64,000 bases of DNA from Oxytricha trifallax (GCA_000711775.1 ARYC01000676.1:1-64000); one strand, 5' to 3'; positions 47,516 through 59,850 are shown, counted from the stretch's first letter. The notes: a model not told the origin generated them from the sequence alone. Translations and numbers: made by a program.

Positions 47516-48356
47516 GTTTCTCAGAAAATAATAAAGTGAATTAAGTGATTTGAGAGTAAGTATGAAAAATTAATCAACAATTTAATTTAGTATGTATTGT
47601 AAATGTACAGTAATATAGTCTTAAATAGCTCATTCTTTTCATCATCTTCAGCATCATGATCATAATAGTTTCTCGATTAAATCTCGAGATCGGTGTTCAT
47701 TAGGTTCCTCATGATCATAGAATCAGAAGTAGCTCATTTTAATTTTCATCTGTTGAAATCTTAGGCACATCTCGATTTAAGAAGGATTTCTGAGCATCTT
47801 TGTGAAGGTCAAGTCTCCATTTTAACCTTTGATTTTTTAATAATTTTGAGATTATAAGTTAAGTTGTAAGGTCTGATTAAAACTTTATTTGCTTAAATCC
47901 TTTAAGATTAATGATTAACCTAGTAGGTTTAATATATAGAGAAATTTAATTAGTGAGATTTTAATACAATTAAATTTAATGTGATTAATTAAAGCTCAGA
48001 CCTTACAACTTAACTTATAATCTCAAAATTATTAAAAAATCAAAGATAAAAATGGAGATTTGACCTTACAACTATGCTCAGAAAATCCTTCTTAAATCGA
48101 GATGTGCTTAATATTTCAACTGATGGAACTTAAAATGAGCTACTTCTGATTCTATGATCATGAGGAACCTAATGAGCACCGATCTTGAGATTTGATCGAG
48201 AAATTATCATGATCAAGATGCTGAAGATGATGAGAAAAATGAGCTATTTAAGACTATATCACTGTACATTTATTATACATATTAAATCAAATTATTGATT
48301 AATTATTCATACTTACTCTCAAATCACTTAATTCACTTTATTATATTCTGAGAAAC
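47516..48356. mobile_element. Foldback element, 841 bp
   Basis: Long inverted arms starting GTTTCTCAGAAAATAATAAA and ending with a near-complement, with an AT-rich centre near 47950. TA flanks both sides (47514-47515, 48357-48358). The arms differ by scattered substitutions and a few small indels, so this copy is older than the one at 27108-27990. Confidence 0.8.
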
Positions 48357-48566
48357 TATTAAATTTTAAATTCGTTTATTTAATTATTTATATCAAAATT
48401 ATGAAAATGAAGAAAACAATGAATCATTCAAAACCCCAAAACCCTTTCAGTAGTTTGATTGAGTTTTTGATTGATAAAAGTAGACTATTAGTGCATACTT
48501 TATTAGAGTTTTAATAGGGTCTATGTAGGGGTTTAATATTTAAATATTAGTAATTTAAGTGAATAT

Positions 48567-49610
48567 ATGCGAAGTTTGGGGTCTGTTTATGAAAGTGAGT
48601 ATATAGATTTATTGTTTAAGTTGCGATATGGATGAGATGAATATAGTGAATAACTCAAGCCTGTTCTGAATTATACATCTATAGCAAGGCTACTCCATAA
48701 ATCTCCAGCAACTGAGAGGTCTCAATGTCTATTAGCATTGAATTTAAAAAGATAGCATCTTAATTCCAAGCCTAAGAGACCCTTAAAATTTAGCAGCATC
48801 ATATTGAATATCTTATTAATGATAAGACTCTTAAATACTGGGCTCATTTCTCTCTAGCCTAGAGGGCTGTGATGTTTCATCGCCAATTTCCTGAGCTTCA
48901 CATATCTGATTAATCTATAGCGAACATATATAAAAAGAATGGAATATCTCACAAGACAGTCAATCGCATTAAGAGAGTGATTGACATTAATGTTCCATTT
49001 TATAAGGATAATTTAAATTATATATTCGATTAAATGCAAAGGTCTTAAGAGCATAATATAAAGTTCATACACGCTGATGAGGCAGTATTCACCTTTAATA
49101 CCTCATATCTAGGTCTTGGTATAAGAGGTACAGCAACATTGAAGTATATGATTAAAGAGTTAAGGTTTAAACTCATGCAATACTTGGTGGAATAAGTGAA
49201 GATAGTGGCCTCGAGACTTATGTTATTCACCCTCGTTCTATAAAGACTGAATAATATATTAACTTCTTGCAATAACTAAGACATAAGTACGCTGACTAAG
49301 AGATTATTCTATTCGTTGATAACTTATCGTTCATAAAACTAAAGACTCAAGGAAAGAATGAAAGGCTAAATATAACACCTGTATTTAATGTTCCTTACAG
49401 CCCTTAGTTCAATGGAATTGAATTATATTGGGGGTATTGAAAGGTCATCATAAGAAATTGCTGCTCTAACATCTGATGCATGATTTAAAGATAGATACAG
49501 TAGATTATATTAAGAGTGTTGCTAAGAGAGTCAGTGATGAGAAAGCTAAAGTGTGCGCAAGAGAAGGGAGATTTTGTGTATATAAATAAGTTTTAGATTT
49601 AAACGAATGA
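48567..49610 (+). pseudogene. TBE-A2 42-kDa-type transposase, decayed
   Basis: ATG 48567 (MRSLGSVYESEYIDLLFKLR) to TGA 49608-49610; 348 codons. A Cys codon (TGT in A1 and B1) is TGA near 48630. Several one-base losses follow: near 49112 after FIHADEAVFTFN, and others at 49332-49470. The VDNL and FNGIELYWG motifs remain. Confidence 0.85.
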
Positions 49611-49616
49611 ATAAGT

Positions 49617-50408
49617 TCACATATTAAACTTGCCCGTAAAGGGATTTGGCTTCTCTTTCTTTTCTTCCTCTTAGGGCTTGCTTGGGCCTATGTTTCTTCT
49701 CTTAGTGCCAGCTCCTGCATCTATGTTCATCTCTTCTGGCTTTTATAAATCTTTGAAGAGCCTCTTACTCAATTCATGTTTTACTTGAGACTTTCTTTCT
49801 CTGTTTATTTGCTGCGCTCTTTCATCAAGTATATAGCAGTACCAGGTTTTTCTATAAAGTTAGAAGACTAAGCTTTTGAGATGAAAGGATGCTTTTAAAG
49901 TTCCTACAGCCAGGTGTCACTTATTTTAATACCTTGCTTCTCTTTTTCTTCAGGAGAGATGCTGTAGCGTTTCTTATGAGCTTCTTAAATAACTTCATTT
50001 AAGTACTCAGGTTTCAGAGTTGCAAGAACACCAAGGAAGAAGTTTCTCTCTGGCAACTTATTAGAGAGCTGTAGCTTTGATGGAAGGTAGAGAGCTACGA
50101 CTGGATCACTCATAGCATCGTCATATAGGTTTGTCACTGATATTTCAGGGTAGTTAGGTATCTCTATCATCCTAATTTCATTAGACTTAAAAGCTTTTTT
50201 CTCTTCACTCACTCAGTAAGGCTTTTAAGAATGAGATTTTAGTTCCCTCCTAAGTTGGCAAGAACAATCCAACTAAAATGGATTTATTTATCTTACTTAA
50301 GAACTTACCTTGCAATTTCAATTATCAAAAATGGTCCTCTTTACTTCGATATTTTCCTATTAAATCTTGAGATTAAATTATCTTCATTGCATCATTCATA
50401 GACTCCAT
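49617..50408 (-). CDS. TBE-A2 22-kDa-type protein
   Basis: Its stop is 6 bp from the transposase stop; ATG at 50406-50408. The length, 792 bases, is a multiple of three. Conserved core: MIEIPNYPEISVTNLYDDAM, YLPSKLQLSNKLPERNFF. The segment at 50273-50308 begins GTAAGT in the other A copies and would make a 36-nt intron, but it is a multiple of three, has no TGA, and subfamily B reads through the same place, so I take it as coding. The C-terminal 80 residues are strongly basic. Possibly intact; function unknown. Confidence 0.65.
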
Positions 50409-50948
50409 CTTGCTTCCTCTTTCTAGAAATGTTAATGAAATTTAAAATTATGAAGATCCATTCTAAGTTTATTAAAATCTTACTACTAAATAGGGAGGAC
50501 CTACTGGAGGTCAACCTTGAAAAGATATGCGGAGAAGCATTGAACAACTTGCTCCAAGTTTCACAGATTGATTTCCATTTTTATCATTCTATCTCCATTA
50601 AATTGGCTCCTAATAATGTTTAATTATTTTAGGAGGTCCTCCAAATTAAATTTTAAGATTAAAACTTAATTAGGAGCATATTAAATTAAACAATGTTTAA
50701 TAACTTTACCTCAAAATTAAGTTCAAACTTGATTTGGAGGACCTCCTAGAGAAACCAAACTTTAGGAGTATTTTAATTTACTAAAATGTATAAAATTCTC
50801 ATAAAATATGTCAACTTACAGTCTTTTATGGTTAGTTAATTTTCTTACCTCTCAGCAAACAATCTACCAGAGTGTCTTATACACTACTATATAAGTTTAT
50901 CTAGGTAGATTTTATCATTATTATAATAAAATATATCAGAAAAAAAAA
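50409..50948. promoter_or_regulatory. Divergent upstream region of TBE-A2
   Basis: Contains AGGAGGTCCTCC (50630-50641) and TTGGAGGACCTCC (50740), plus GGAGGACCTACTGGAGG near 50494. This is the subfamily A palindrome set between the 22-kDa-type and 57-kDa-type genes. Confidence 0.55.
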
Positions 50949-52385
50949 ATGAGCGCTAACCTTTTGAGAAGAGCGGCATCACTTGGATCAAGCCAATAAA
51001 AGTTATCATTCCAGCAACCAAGAAAAGTAGAGACCAGAGACGCTTGTACTCAGTGGGAGCCTACTTATGACAAATTTGACAAGTCTAGCTTTGAGATTTA
51101 AATATAAGTTAAGTAGGAAGTTATCAAAGAAGCTGTGCAAATTGAGAAGGAGGTTAAACAACCCGCCATAGAGCATTAATAATCACAGCCAAAGTTGACT
51201 ATTAATGCAAAGAATGCAATAAAGTTTTCCCTTAAAAGTCAACTTATAAGAGACACTTGAGAGATATACACAACGATATGCCAAGGTTATATCTCAAGCA
51301 TTAAAAGAAAGATGGAAGTATGTCTGTGAGTTCTGTGAGAAGCCATATTCTCATACTAGAGACCTCAAAGTGCACTTAAAGAAAAAGCACAATCAAAGTT
51401 TTGTCTTTATTCATGAACCTACAGGGAATAGATTCCTCTAAAAGAAAAGATCAAGAAACCCAGTGGAGTCTCTTAGAGTTGAAATCTAGAAGTAAGTAAA
51501 AATGAAGAAAGCAGTCAAGAACTTTCCAGTCTCTGAGATCAATAAAATCATGGTTAAAATAGAGGCAATAAAGATTCCCATATTAAAAATATTGACTTAG
51601 ATTCTTGCCTAGAAAGCTACCTAGACAAAATAGAAAAGAGAGTAATTACTGATGACTAATATGCTTACAAGATATATCCTTTCAATTACTTCCTTGCTGA
51701 TGACAAGATCCAAATGGAATATGCTAATGAATATTATGCTCTTAAAAAGGCAAAGTAAAATGAGTGCAGGCATATCATCTAGCAAGATGCTATATTACTT
51801 GGTAAAGATCATGTAGCCTTCAGGCTTCCTTTACTTGAAATGACTTACAGAGAATTCTTATCTGAAAATAGATGTCAGAGATAAATTAGCTAGATAGTAT
51901 AGCAAACAGTTGAAGGGATTGAAGAGCTTCACAAGCTAGGTTATGTTCATAGAGACTTAAAGCCAGAGAACATCATGATGAACTTTCAGCCTCTTAGAGT
52001 TTATACCATTGACTTCAACAGAGCTCAAAGAGTGAAAGCCTCTGCATAAGGAAATGTATACGCCACTCCTGGATATTTCCCAGAGAGAGAGGATTGGAGA
52101 GATGGAGACACTTAATGGGATATCTGGGCTCTAACAGTAATAATAATAGAGAGCGACATGCCAAGAAACGATTACTTTAGCTGCAAGGGTGAGAGAGATT
52201 CTAAGCAAAGAATCAAACAATATCTCGATAAAAATAAAATAAATGGAGGTCTCAGAGAACTTGCATACTCAACTATTATCAAGCCAAGCTAAGAGAATTA
52301 ACAAACAATAGAAACAATTAAAAATCATCTTAGAAAGATAAAATTCAGACAACTGCCACATGACACTAAGCTTATGTTTGTGTGA
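50949..52385 (+). pseudogene. TBE-A2 57-kDa-type zinc-finger/kinase protein
   Basis: ATG 50949 (MSANLLR) to TGA 52383-52385, 479 codons. Two C2H2 fingers, then kinase-like motifs YVHRDLKPENIMM, TIDFNRAQRVKASAQGN, TPGYFPEREDWRDGD. Two one-base losses near 51315 and 51590, relative to A1, break the frame between the fingers and before the kinase-like part. Confidence 0.8.
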
Positions 52386-52655
52386 GATATCTTAAAAACT
52401 CGCTTGTTATACTCACTTAAATTACTAATATTTAAACATTAAACCCTACATAAACCTATTAAAACCCTAATAAAGTATGCACTAATAGTCTACTTTTATC
52501 AATCAAAAACTCAATCAAACTACTGAAAGGGTTTTGGGGTTTTGATTCTTGATGATGATAAGGTCATTAATCTAAAAAAATATTTTCTGAATTATAATGA
52601 CATATTTTCCATCAATACAGACAATTGAATAAACCTAAAAAGACTTATTATTATT

Positions 52656-52796
52656 AAAATACATTTGAAATGGTATTTTTAGAGAAATGCAATAAAACTT
52701 TTTAAATTATTAATTATAACTGCCTTTAATTAGAGATATTCCTAATTCAAATTTGATTATAAATAATTATGATCAATTAATTAATTAAATAATTAT
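52656..52796. repeat. Outer inverted repeat, left arm, around X2
   Basis: About 140 bp beginning AAAATACATTTGAAATGG; its inverted copy lies at about 60485-60626, just outside the right end of X2 and the 777-bp element. The pair may be a longer terminal repeat of X2, or a MITE whose centre received X2. Its start resembles the AATACATTTGAA of the MITEs at 30169 and 38895. Confidence 0.7.
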
Positions 52797-53348
52797 AAAA
52801 CCCCAAGAGTAAAATTTGATTGAATTTTGTGTATGAAAAATTAATAAACAATGAATCAAAAGCCAGTTTAAAAATATTATCATCAAACAACAATCTTGCA
52901 AATCTTGTCGTAGTACTTCTTCTCCTCTCTGGTCATGGTTGAGCTGCCTATCACGCTAGCATTGATGTCGTTCTTGAACACAATCTCTTCCCAGTAACAA
53001 CTTCTCAGCTGGTCGGTCTCCACTTTTTCCCACACGTTGGAGAAGTGATCGATGATGACGCTGTGGCCCAGGGGTTTGCGATGTAGACTGCCTGCAGCCC
53101 CGAATACACCTTTTCCTGGCTCATCCTATCAAACTTCTACATTTCGGCGTTGACGAGGTTCACCTGGGCATGGCTGGGTTGGGCATTCAAAACCCCAAAA
53201 CACTTTCAGTAGTTTGATTGAGTTTTTGATTGATAAAAGTAGACTATTAGTGCATACTTTATTAGGGTTTTAATAGGGTTTATGTAGGGGTTTAATGTTT
53301 AAATATTAGTAATTTAAGTGAGTATAACAAGCGAGTTTTTAAAATATC

Positions 53349-54794
53349 TCACACAAACATAAGCTTAGTGTCATGTGGCAGTTCTCTGAATTTTATCTTT
53401 CTAAGATGATATTTAATTGTTTCTATTGTTTGTTAATTCTCTTAGATTGCTTGATAATAGTTGAGTATGCAAGTTCTCTGAGCCTCCATTTATTTTATTT
53501 TTATCGAGATATTATTTGATTCTCTGCTTAGAATCTCTCTCACCCCTGCAGCTAAAGTAATCGTTTCTTGGCATGTCGCTCTCTATTATTATTACTGCTA
53601 GAGCCCAGATATCCAATAAAGGGCCTCCATCTCTCCAATCCTCTCTCTCTGGGGAAATATCCAGTAGTGCCGTATACATTTCCTTATGCAGAGGCTTGCA
53701 CTCTTTGAGCTCTGTTGAAGTCAATAATATAAACTCTAAGAGGCTGAAAGTTCATCATGATATTCTCTGGCTTTAAGTCTCTATGAACATAACCTAGCTT
53801 GTGAAGCTCTTCAATCCCCTCAATTATCTACTAAACTATCTAGCCAATTTATCTCTCACATCTATTGTCAGATAAGAATTCTCTGTAAGTCATTTCAAGT
53901 TTTGGAAGCCTGAAGGCTACATGATCTTTCCCAAGTAAAATAGCATCAAGCTAGATGATATGCTTGCACTCATTTAACTTTGCCTTTTAAAGAGCATAAT
54001 ACTCATTAGCAAATTCCATTTGGAACTTGTGATCAGCAAGGAAGTAATTGAAAGGATATATCTTGTAAGCATATTAGTCATCAGTAATGACTCTCTTCTC
54101 TATTTTATCTTCAAGAGTGAAGCAGCTTTCTAGGCAAGAATCTAAGTCAATAATTTTTAATATAGGAATCTTCATTGCCTCTATTTTAACCATGATTTTA
54201 TTGATCTCAGAGACAGGAAAGTTCTTGACTGCTTTCTTCATTTTGACTTACTTCTAGACTTCAACTCTAAGAGACTCCACTGATTTCTTGATCTTCTCTT
54301 TTAGAGAAATCTATTCCCTGTAGGTTCATGAATAAAGACAAAACTTTAATTGTGCTTTTTCTTTTAGTGCACTTTTAGGTCTCTAGTATGAGAATATAGC
54401 TTCTCACAGAACTCACAGACATAATTCCCATCTTTCTTTTAATGCTTGAGATATAACCTTGGCATATCGTTGTGTATATCTCTCAAGTTCTCTTATAAGT
54501 TGACTTGTAAGGGAAAACTTTATTGCATTCTTTGCATTAATAGTCAACTTTGGCTGGGATTTATTAATGCTCTAGGCCGGGTTGTTTAACCTCCTCCTCA
54601 ATTTTCACAGCTTCTTTGATAACCTCCTACTTAACTTATATTTAAATCTTAAAGCTAGACTGGTCAAAGTTATCATAAGTAGGCTCCCACTGAGTACAAG
54701 CGTCTCTGGTCTCTAATTTTCTTGGTTGCTGGAATGATAACTTTTATTGACATGATCCAAGTAATGCCGCTCTTCTCAAAAGGTTAGCGCTCAT
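53349..54794 (-). pseudogene. TBE-A3 57-kDa-type zinc-finger/kinase protein
   Basis: ATG at 54792-54794 (MSANLLRRAALLGSCQ) to TGA 53349-53351; about 482 codons. The N-terminal third, including YQCKECNKVFPYKSTYKR and CEFCEKLYSHTRDLKVH, is open. Compensating shifts in the activation-segment region (53640-53720) and near 54380-54500 break it. Of the three A copies it best preserves the N-terminal domain. Confidence 0.8.
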
Positions 54795-55335
54795 TTTAGT
54801 TTTCTGATATTATTTATTATAATAATGATAAAATCTACCTAGATAAACTATATAGTAGTGTATAAGACACTCTGGTAGATTCTTAGCTGAGAGGTAAGAA
54901 AATTAACTAACCATAAAAGACTGTAAGTTGACATATTTTATGAGAATTTTAAACATTTTAGTAAATTAAAATACTCCTAATGAAGTTTTTTTCTCTCTAG
55001 GAGTTCCTCCAAATCAAGTTTGAACTTAATTTGGAGGTAAAATTATTAAACATTTTTAATTTAATATGCTCCTAATTAAGTTTTAACCTTAAAATTTAAT
55101 TTGAAGGACCTCCTAAAATAATTAAACATTATTAGGAGCAATTTAATGGAGAAAGTTTGATAAAAATGGAAATCAATCTGTGAACTTAGAGCAAGTTTTT
55201 CAATGCTTCTCCGTATATCTTTTCAAGGTTTACCTCCAGTAGGTCCTCCATATTTAGTAGTAAGATTTTAATAAACTTAGAATGGATATCCATAATTTTA
55301 AATTTCATTAACATTTATAGAAACTGGAAAGCAAG
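54795..55335. promoter_or_regulatory. Divergent upstream region of TBE-A3
   Basis: Same palindrome blocks as A1 and A2 (AGGTCCTCC near 55240, TTTGGAGG near 55034), between the divergent gene starts. Confidence 0.5.
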
Positions 55336-56123
55336 ATGGAGTTTATGAATGATGCAATGAAGAGAATTTAATCTCAAGATTTAATAGGAAAATTTCGAAG
55401 TAAAGAGGACCTTTATAGATATTTGGTATAGCAAGGTAAGTTCTTAAGTAAGATTAATAAATCCGTTATAGTTGGATTGTTCTTGCCAACTTAGGAGGGA
55501 ACTAAAATCTCATTCTTAAAGCCTTACTTAGTGAAGAGAAAAAAGCTTTTAAGTCTAATGAAATTAGGATGATAGAGATACCTAACTACCCTGATATATC
55601 AGTGACAAACCTTTATGACGATGCTATGAGTGTTCCAGAAGTAGCTAACTACCTTCCATCAAAGCTACAGCTCTCAAATAAGTTGCCAGAGAGAAACTTC
55701 TTCTTTGGTGTTCTTGCAACTCTGAAACCTGAGTACTAAAATGAAGTTATTTAAGAAGCTCATAAGAAACGCTACAGCATCTCTCCTCAAGAAAAAGAGA
55801 AGCAAGGTATTAAAATAAGTGATACCTGGCTGTAGGAACTTTAAAAGCATCCTTCATCTCAAGTAAGTTAGTCTTCTAACTTTATAGAAAAACCTGGTAC
55901 TACTATATACTTGATGAAAGAGCGCAGCAAATTAAACAGAGAGAGAAAGTCTCAATAAAAACATGAATTGAGTAAGAGGCTCTTCAAAGATTTATAAAAG
56001 CCAGAAGAGATGAACATAGATGCAGGAGCTGGCACAAAGAGAAAAAAAATAGCCCCAAGCAAGCCCTAAGACGAAGAAAAGAAAGAGAAGCCAAATCCCT
56101 TTACGGGCAAATTTAATATGTGA
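55336..56123 (+). pseudogene. TBE-A3 22-kDa-type protein, one frameshift
   Basis: ATG 55336 (MEFMNDAMKRIQSQDLIGKF) to TGA 56121-56123. A one-base loss near 55520 (CTTAAAGCC against CTTAAAAGCC in A1) is the main break. GTAAGT...TATAG at 55436-55471 looks like a 36-nt intron but also reads through (KFLSKINKSVIVGLFLP). Core: LSNKLPERNFFFGVLATLKP. Basic C-terminal tail. Confidence 0.78.
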
Positions 56124-56129
56124 ACTTAT

Positions 56130-57174
56130 TCATTCACTTAAATCTAAAACTTATTTATATACACAAAATCTCCCTTCTCTTGCGCATACTTTAGCTTTCT
56201 ATCGCTGACTCTCTTAGCAGCACTCTTAATAAAATCGACTGTATCTATCTTTGAATCATGCATCAGATGGTAGAGCAGCAATTTCTTATAATGACCTTTC
56301 AATAACCCCCAATATAATTCAATTCCATTGAACTAAGGGCTGTAAGGAACATTAAATAAAGGTATTATATTTAGCCTTTCATATTCCTTCCTTGAGTCTT
56401 TAATTTTATGAACTGACAAGTTATCAACGAATAGAATAATCTCTTAGTCAGCGTACTTATCTCTGAGTTATTGCAAGAACTTAATATATTATCCAGTCTT
56501 TATAGAACGAGGGTGAATAACATAAGTCTCGAAGCCACTATCTTCACTTATTCAACCAAGTATTGCATGAGTTTAAACCTTAACCTTTTAATCATATACT
56601 TCAATGTTGCTGTACTCGTATACCAAGACCTTGATATGAAGGTATTAAAGGTGAATACTGCCTCATCAGCGTGTATAAACTTTATATTATGCTCTTAAGC
56701 ACTTTGCATTTAATCGAATATATAATTTAAATTAACCTTATAAAATGGAACATTAAAGTCAATCACTCTCTTAATGCGATTGACTGTCTTGTAAGATATC
56801 CCACTCTTTTTATATATGTTAGCTATGATTAAGCAGAGATGTGAAGCTCAGGAAATTGGCGATGAAACATCACAGCCTCTAAGCTAGAGAGAAATGAGCC
56901 CAATATTTAAGAGTCTTATCATTAATAAGATAGTCAATATGATGCTGCTAAAATTTTAAGGGTCTCTAGGCTTAGAACTAAGATGCTATCTCTTTAAATT
57001 CAATGCTAATAGACAGTGAGACCTCACAGTTGCAGGAGATTTATGGAGTAGCCTTGCTATAGACGTATAATTCAGAACAGGCTTGAGTTAATCACTAAAT
57101 TCATCACATCCATATCGCAACATAAACAATAAATCTATATACTCACTGTCATAAACTGACCCCAAACCTCGCAT
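56130..57174 (-). pseudogene. TBE-A3 42-kDa-type transposase, lightly decayed
   Basis: ATG at 57172-57174, TGA at 56130-56132, 6 bp from the 22-kDa-type stop. A one-base loss near 56617, in the SWYxS segment, shifts the frame after the first catalytic Asp (FIHADEAVF). The VDNLSVHK and FNGIELYWG motifs remain downstream. Confidence 0.82.
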
Positions 57175-57730
57175 ATACTCACTTAAAATACTAATATTTA
57201 AACATTAAACCCCTACATAAACCCTATTAAAACCCTAATAAAGTATGCACTAATAGTCTACTTTTATCAATCAAAAACTCAATCAAACTACTGAAAGGGT
57301 TTTGGGGTTTTGATTGAAGTCGTTGAGATTGTTCGCGACGAGGTGCTCCCTCACTTCTTGGGAAATGCGCTTCAACTAGTATGATGCTGCCAGGGACCTG
57401 GTCAAATGCCAAGCGAACAGGAGATCTTCATGATCCTCAGGATGAACTTCAAATCTCTCGATTGTGCTTTCATAGGAAAACAAATCCTTTTCCCATCTCA
57501 AGATTTCATAATGCCTGCAGACAAATTCAAACCAGCAATAGGTAGCCTTCATGATCTTCTTTTCCGTTGCTTCTTCTCCATTTCTAATTTCAAAGTTTTA
57601 TATTTAAAATAAATTATAATTTTAATAGGGCGTATTAGATTTTAAATATTGGGAATTGCACTTTAATTGGCCTATTAAGAATTTTAGTATTAAAAGTTTG
57701 CCTAACTTACCAAATCAGTGTTGCAGATGA

Positions 57731-57952
57731 ATTCTAGGGTAAAAACGCAAATGGGGACCAGCAAAGATAGTCATTCGAGAGCCCTTGAAAAGACGCATCG
57801 TCCTCTAATCTACGACACAGACAATTGTTTCCCAGGCTGAGATAAACTTCAAATACGAATTGTGGGGTTTTGGCACTTTTAATAGAGTAAGGGTGATTCG
57901 TGATTTGTCAGATTGGGTGGCCAAAACCAGAATCAATTACAGTATCAGACAT
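57731..57952 (-). pseudogene. X2 copy of the small ORF overlapping the transposase stop
   Basis: Same MSDTVIDSGFGHPI frame as 11638-11856 in X1, with a TGA where X1 has Cys. The rest (FVFEVYLSLGNNCLCRRLED) is unchanged between the copies. Confidence 0.35.
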
Positions 57953-58500
57953 CCTGCAGGCTCAGATGCTTCAGCGCATTGACCAAAGAGCATGTGAACG
58001 CGCCGGTGAGCCAGCGCATGTCCAAGTGTGAGATCTGCACAGCCAGGGCCTGCGCATAGCCCCGCAGTTGCTTCCTATAGCCTATTAAGGGAGGTAAACT
58101 TACTTCGTAGAGACAGGCAGGAGCATGGGGTTGAGGTCGCGGCACTTAATGAACCTGAATGCCTTTTCTACTGGAGCCATGTCGTACTGGTAGGGGCCCA
58201 AGAAGAGTATGGGGACGTTAAGCTTCTGCAAGACGTTATTGGTGTAGCTGCTGCGGCTGTAGGAAGCATTGTCCATTAACAAGAGGGAGTGAGTGTAAGG
58301 TGGTAGTAAACTGGGTACCAGTTCCAAGATAAAGATGGCCCTTCTCGTTCATGTTTATTCAGTGGTTTCGATTTCGTCTGCATGAGGAAAAATTTCTCCT
58401 GGCGTATTCCTTTGGAACTAAACGCTTTTATCTTTTTACTTGGCGGTGTTGGATGGCTTGAGATATTCAAAGAAATGATGGTTTTTGCAGCTCCTTATCC
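57945..58500 (-). pseudogene. X2 DDE transposase, C-terminal half
   Basis: SLLLMDNASYSRSSYTNN carries the catalytic Asp; VPILFLGPYQYDMAPVEKAF carries the Glu. The 29-nt intron at 58075-58103 joins STK to KQLRGYAQALAVQISHLDM, ending at TGA 57945-57947. Upstream: FFEYLKPSNTAKQKDKS, FPHADEIETTEQT, one TGA near 58348, RRAIFILELVPSLLPPY. This frame appears to continue further upstream (SGFRLYDFENLIKRIRSCKN) in overlap with the right-hand ORF, so the two may be one gene broken by a shift. The first catalytic Asp is not located. Confidence 0.65.
58075..58103 (-). other. 29-nt intron in the X2 transposase
   Basis: GTAAGT...CTATAG on the minus strand; counterpart of the 28-nt intron at 11979-12006. 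Confidence 0.65.
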
Positions 58501-58506
58501 TTTTTA

Positions 58507-59532
58507 TCAAATTTTCGAAATCGTAGAGTCTGAAACCGGAAAGTCTACTTTGAGACCAGTGGGGTTGCTCTTATGACAAAGAGTATAGAGATAATTGTTA
58601 TCTGAGAAGTATAGACCAACACAGTTTTACTCCTCGTAGGTTCTTGTCTCGTTTGTCTTAAGATCAATTTTGTAGAAGTTTGAATTATCAACAATGAACA
58701 TGTTAGAGAGAGAGACATTGTCGTTTTGTTGAATGAGGATTTCAGACTTTTCACTGGGTGCAAACATGAAAACGAAATTGGTTTCACTTGACAAGAATGA
58801 GTATTTCTCATCTGTGAACTGATAGAGTTGTCTCTAATTAAAAATATTGAGAATATAGTTGTATCCAGAATCCTTCTCTTCATTTTCTAATCGAAGGTAA
58901 GAAGGTTACCTTTTCATTGAAGTTCAAGTTCGGTGTCTAAGCTTTACTCCTCGGAGTCTGGGTCTTTGTTGCCTCTCTTGTTGATGAACTTGATTCTGCT
59001 GATTGTCAGGGGTTGTAGTTTTTTGCATTTAGTACTGTATAAGGCCCCCACCTCTAGCCTTGTGCGCGTTTCCATCTCTTTAATCTTTTGTAGCATCTAA
59101 AATAGTGGCCTCCATCGTCTCCTCTGTCTCTATCTTACTCTAATTGGCACCATCTTCCACAAAGTTCAGCTTGCGTACTGTAGTATGTTGCTGTATTATA
59201 GTGTCCATCTCCTGGTAATAGGTAGTAACGTCGTCGCCAAAGATGGTTGAGGCTAAGTTCTTTATCTCTTTCTCACATCTCTTCTCAACGGTTATACTGT
59301 CCATTAAGCATCTTAGTCTAATTCTATAAATGTCAGATTCTGGTATGTGGGTTGGCACGAGGAGGGCCCGAAGGTTGGGCGGCAGCACCCGCAGGTCGAG
59401 CTCGACTGGCGATGGGGAGAGGAAATTGATAATAGTTGGAGTGACTAGGTTATAGTACTGATCATGCGAACAGTGGACCGAAGGCAAAATTATTATAATA
59501 GAGGGAGATAAGGATAAATAAAATTTAATCAA
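58507..59532 (-). pseudogene. X2 right-hand ORF
   Basis: The first part reads HDQYYNLVTPTIINFLSPSP, LDLRVLPPNLRALLVPTHIP, then ESDIYRIRLRCLMDSITVEK and a Gln-rich stretch, closing near 58930. A second frame follows: YNYILNIFNQRQLYQFTDEK, KSEILIQQNDNVSLSNMFIV, VGLYFSDNNYLYTLCHKSN, ending at TGA 58507-58509. The repeated Tyr/Phe-rich strands recall beta-propeller repeats, but only loosely. No clear start codon. X1 has an unrelated Gln/Asn-rich ORF in this place. Confidence 0.5.
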
Positions 59533-59850
59533 ATCAGACTTTTAAATTTGGTAGCTTTATGTTTTTTTATTAAGGGCCTATATATATTGTACTAAGTTAA
59601 TTAATTAGAAAGCTACCAAAATGTTTATAATAATTAAAATACTATTTATTTATTTTTCAAATTCGTAATTAATTCAAATTTTACTCTTAGGGTTTTATAT
59701 AATTGTGCAGATTGTGCAACTGTGCAAAAATATAATTACCCAACAAAGGGTTGGTAGTGTGCAAATACATACGAATTATATTAATTAAATATATAAAATT
59801 GTCTAAATATGTGATTGCACAGATACCGTAGACAATAAGAGAGTGTGAAC

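Larger units (their letters stand above)
48429..52544 (+). mobile_element. TBE transposon A2, full length
   Basis: 4116 bp flanked by ATT on both sides (48426-48428, 52545-52547). Both ends are CAAAACCCCAAAACCC followed by TTTCAGTAGTTTGATTGAG; terminal repeats about 145 bp. No insertions. Closely related to A1 and A3. Confidence 0.93.
53188..57312 (-). mobile_element. TBE transposon A3, full length, inverted, inside X2
   Basis: 4125 bp flanked by ATT (53185-53187, 57313-57315). Both ends are CAAAACCCCAAAACxC followed by TTTCAGTAGTTTGATTGAG. The gene order is the mirror of A1 and A2. Insertion into the X2 left ORF shows that X2 was there first. Confidence 0.93.
52883..57581 (-). pseudogene. 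X2 left cargo ORF, split by TBE-A3
   Basis: The parts at 57316-57581 and 52883-53184 join across the ATT target with the frame kept: ...VREHLVANNLNDF before, NAQPSHAQVNLVNAEMQ after. Other segments are KATYCWFEFVCRHYEILRWE, STIERFEVHPEDHEDLLFAW and SNVWEKVETDQLRSCYWEE, ending at TGA 52883-52885. The ATG shared with X1 (57579-57581) is one base out of phase; an in-frame ATG lies at 57550-57552. A one-base shift near 53080 is also present. Two Gln codons are TAG. Not similar to the X1 left ORF. Function unknown. Confidence 0.55.
52797..59696. mobile_element. Element X2, Tc1/mariner-like, with a nested TBE
   Basis: Inverted AAAACCCCAAGAG... ends, with AT on both sides. Removing TBE-A3 (53188-57312) leaves about 2.77 kb, similar to X1 without its foldback. 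X2 shares with X1 the ends, the transposase module, the small overlapping ORF and the upstream region of the left ORF. The ORFs at either end are different from those of X1. Confidence 0.75.

Noticed and set aside
55436-55471. 36-nt intron in the TBE 22-kDa-type gene
   Set aside because: It has GT...AG in subfamily A, but it is a multiple of three, free of TGA, and subfamily B reads through the matching place with a conserved VxGLFLP following.
57406-57612. Plus-strand frame starting MPSEQEIFMILRMN
   Set aside because: It overlaps the X2 left ORF in antisense; the minus-strand frame joins across the TBE insertion and is the better reading.
58028-58279. Plus-strand frame starting MRSAQPGPAHSPAV
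   Set aside because: Shadow of the X2 transposase, which carries clear DDE motifs on the minus strand.
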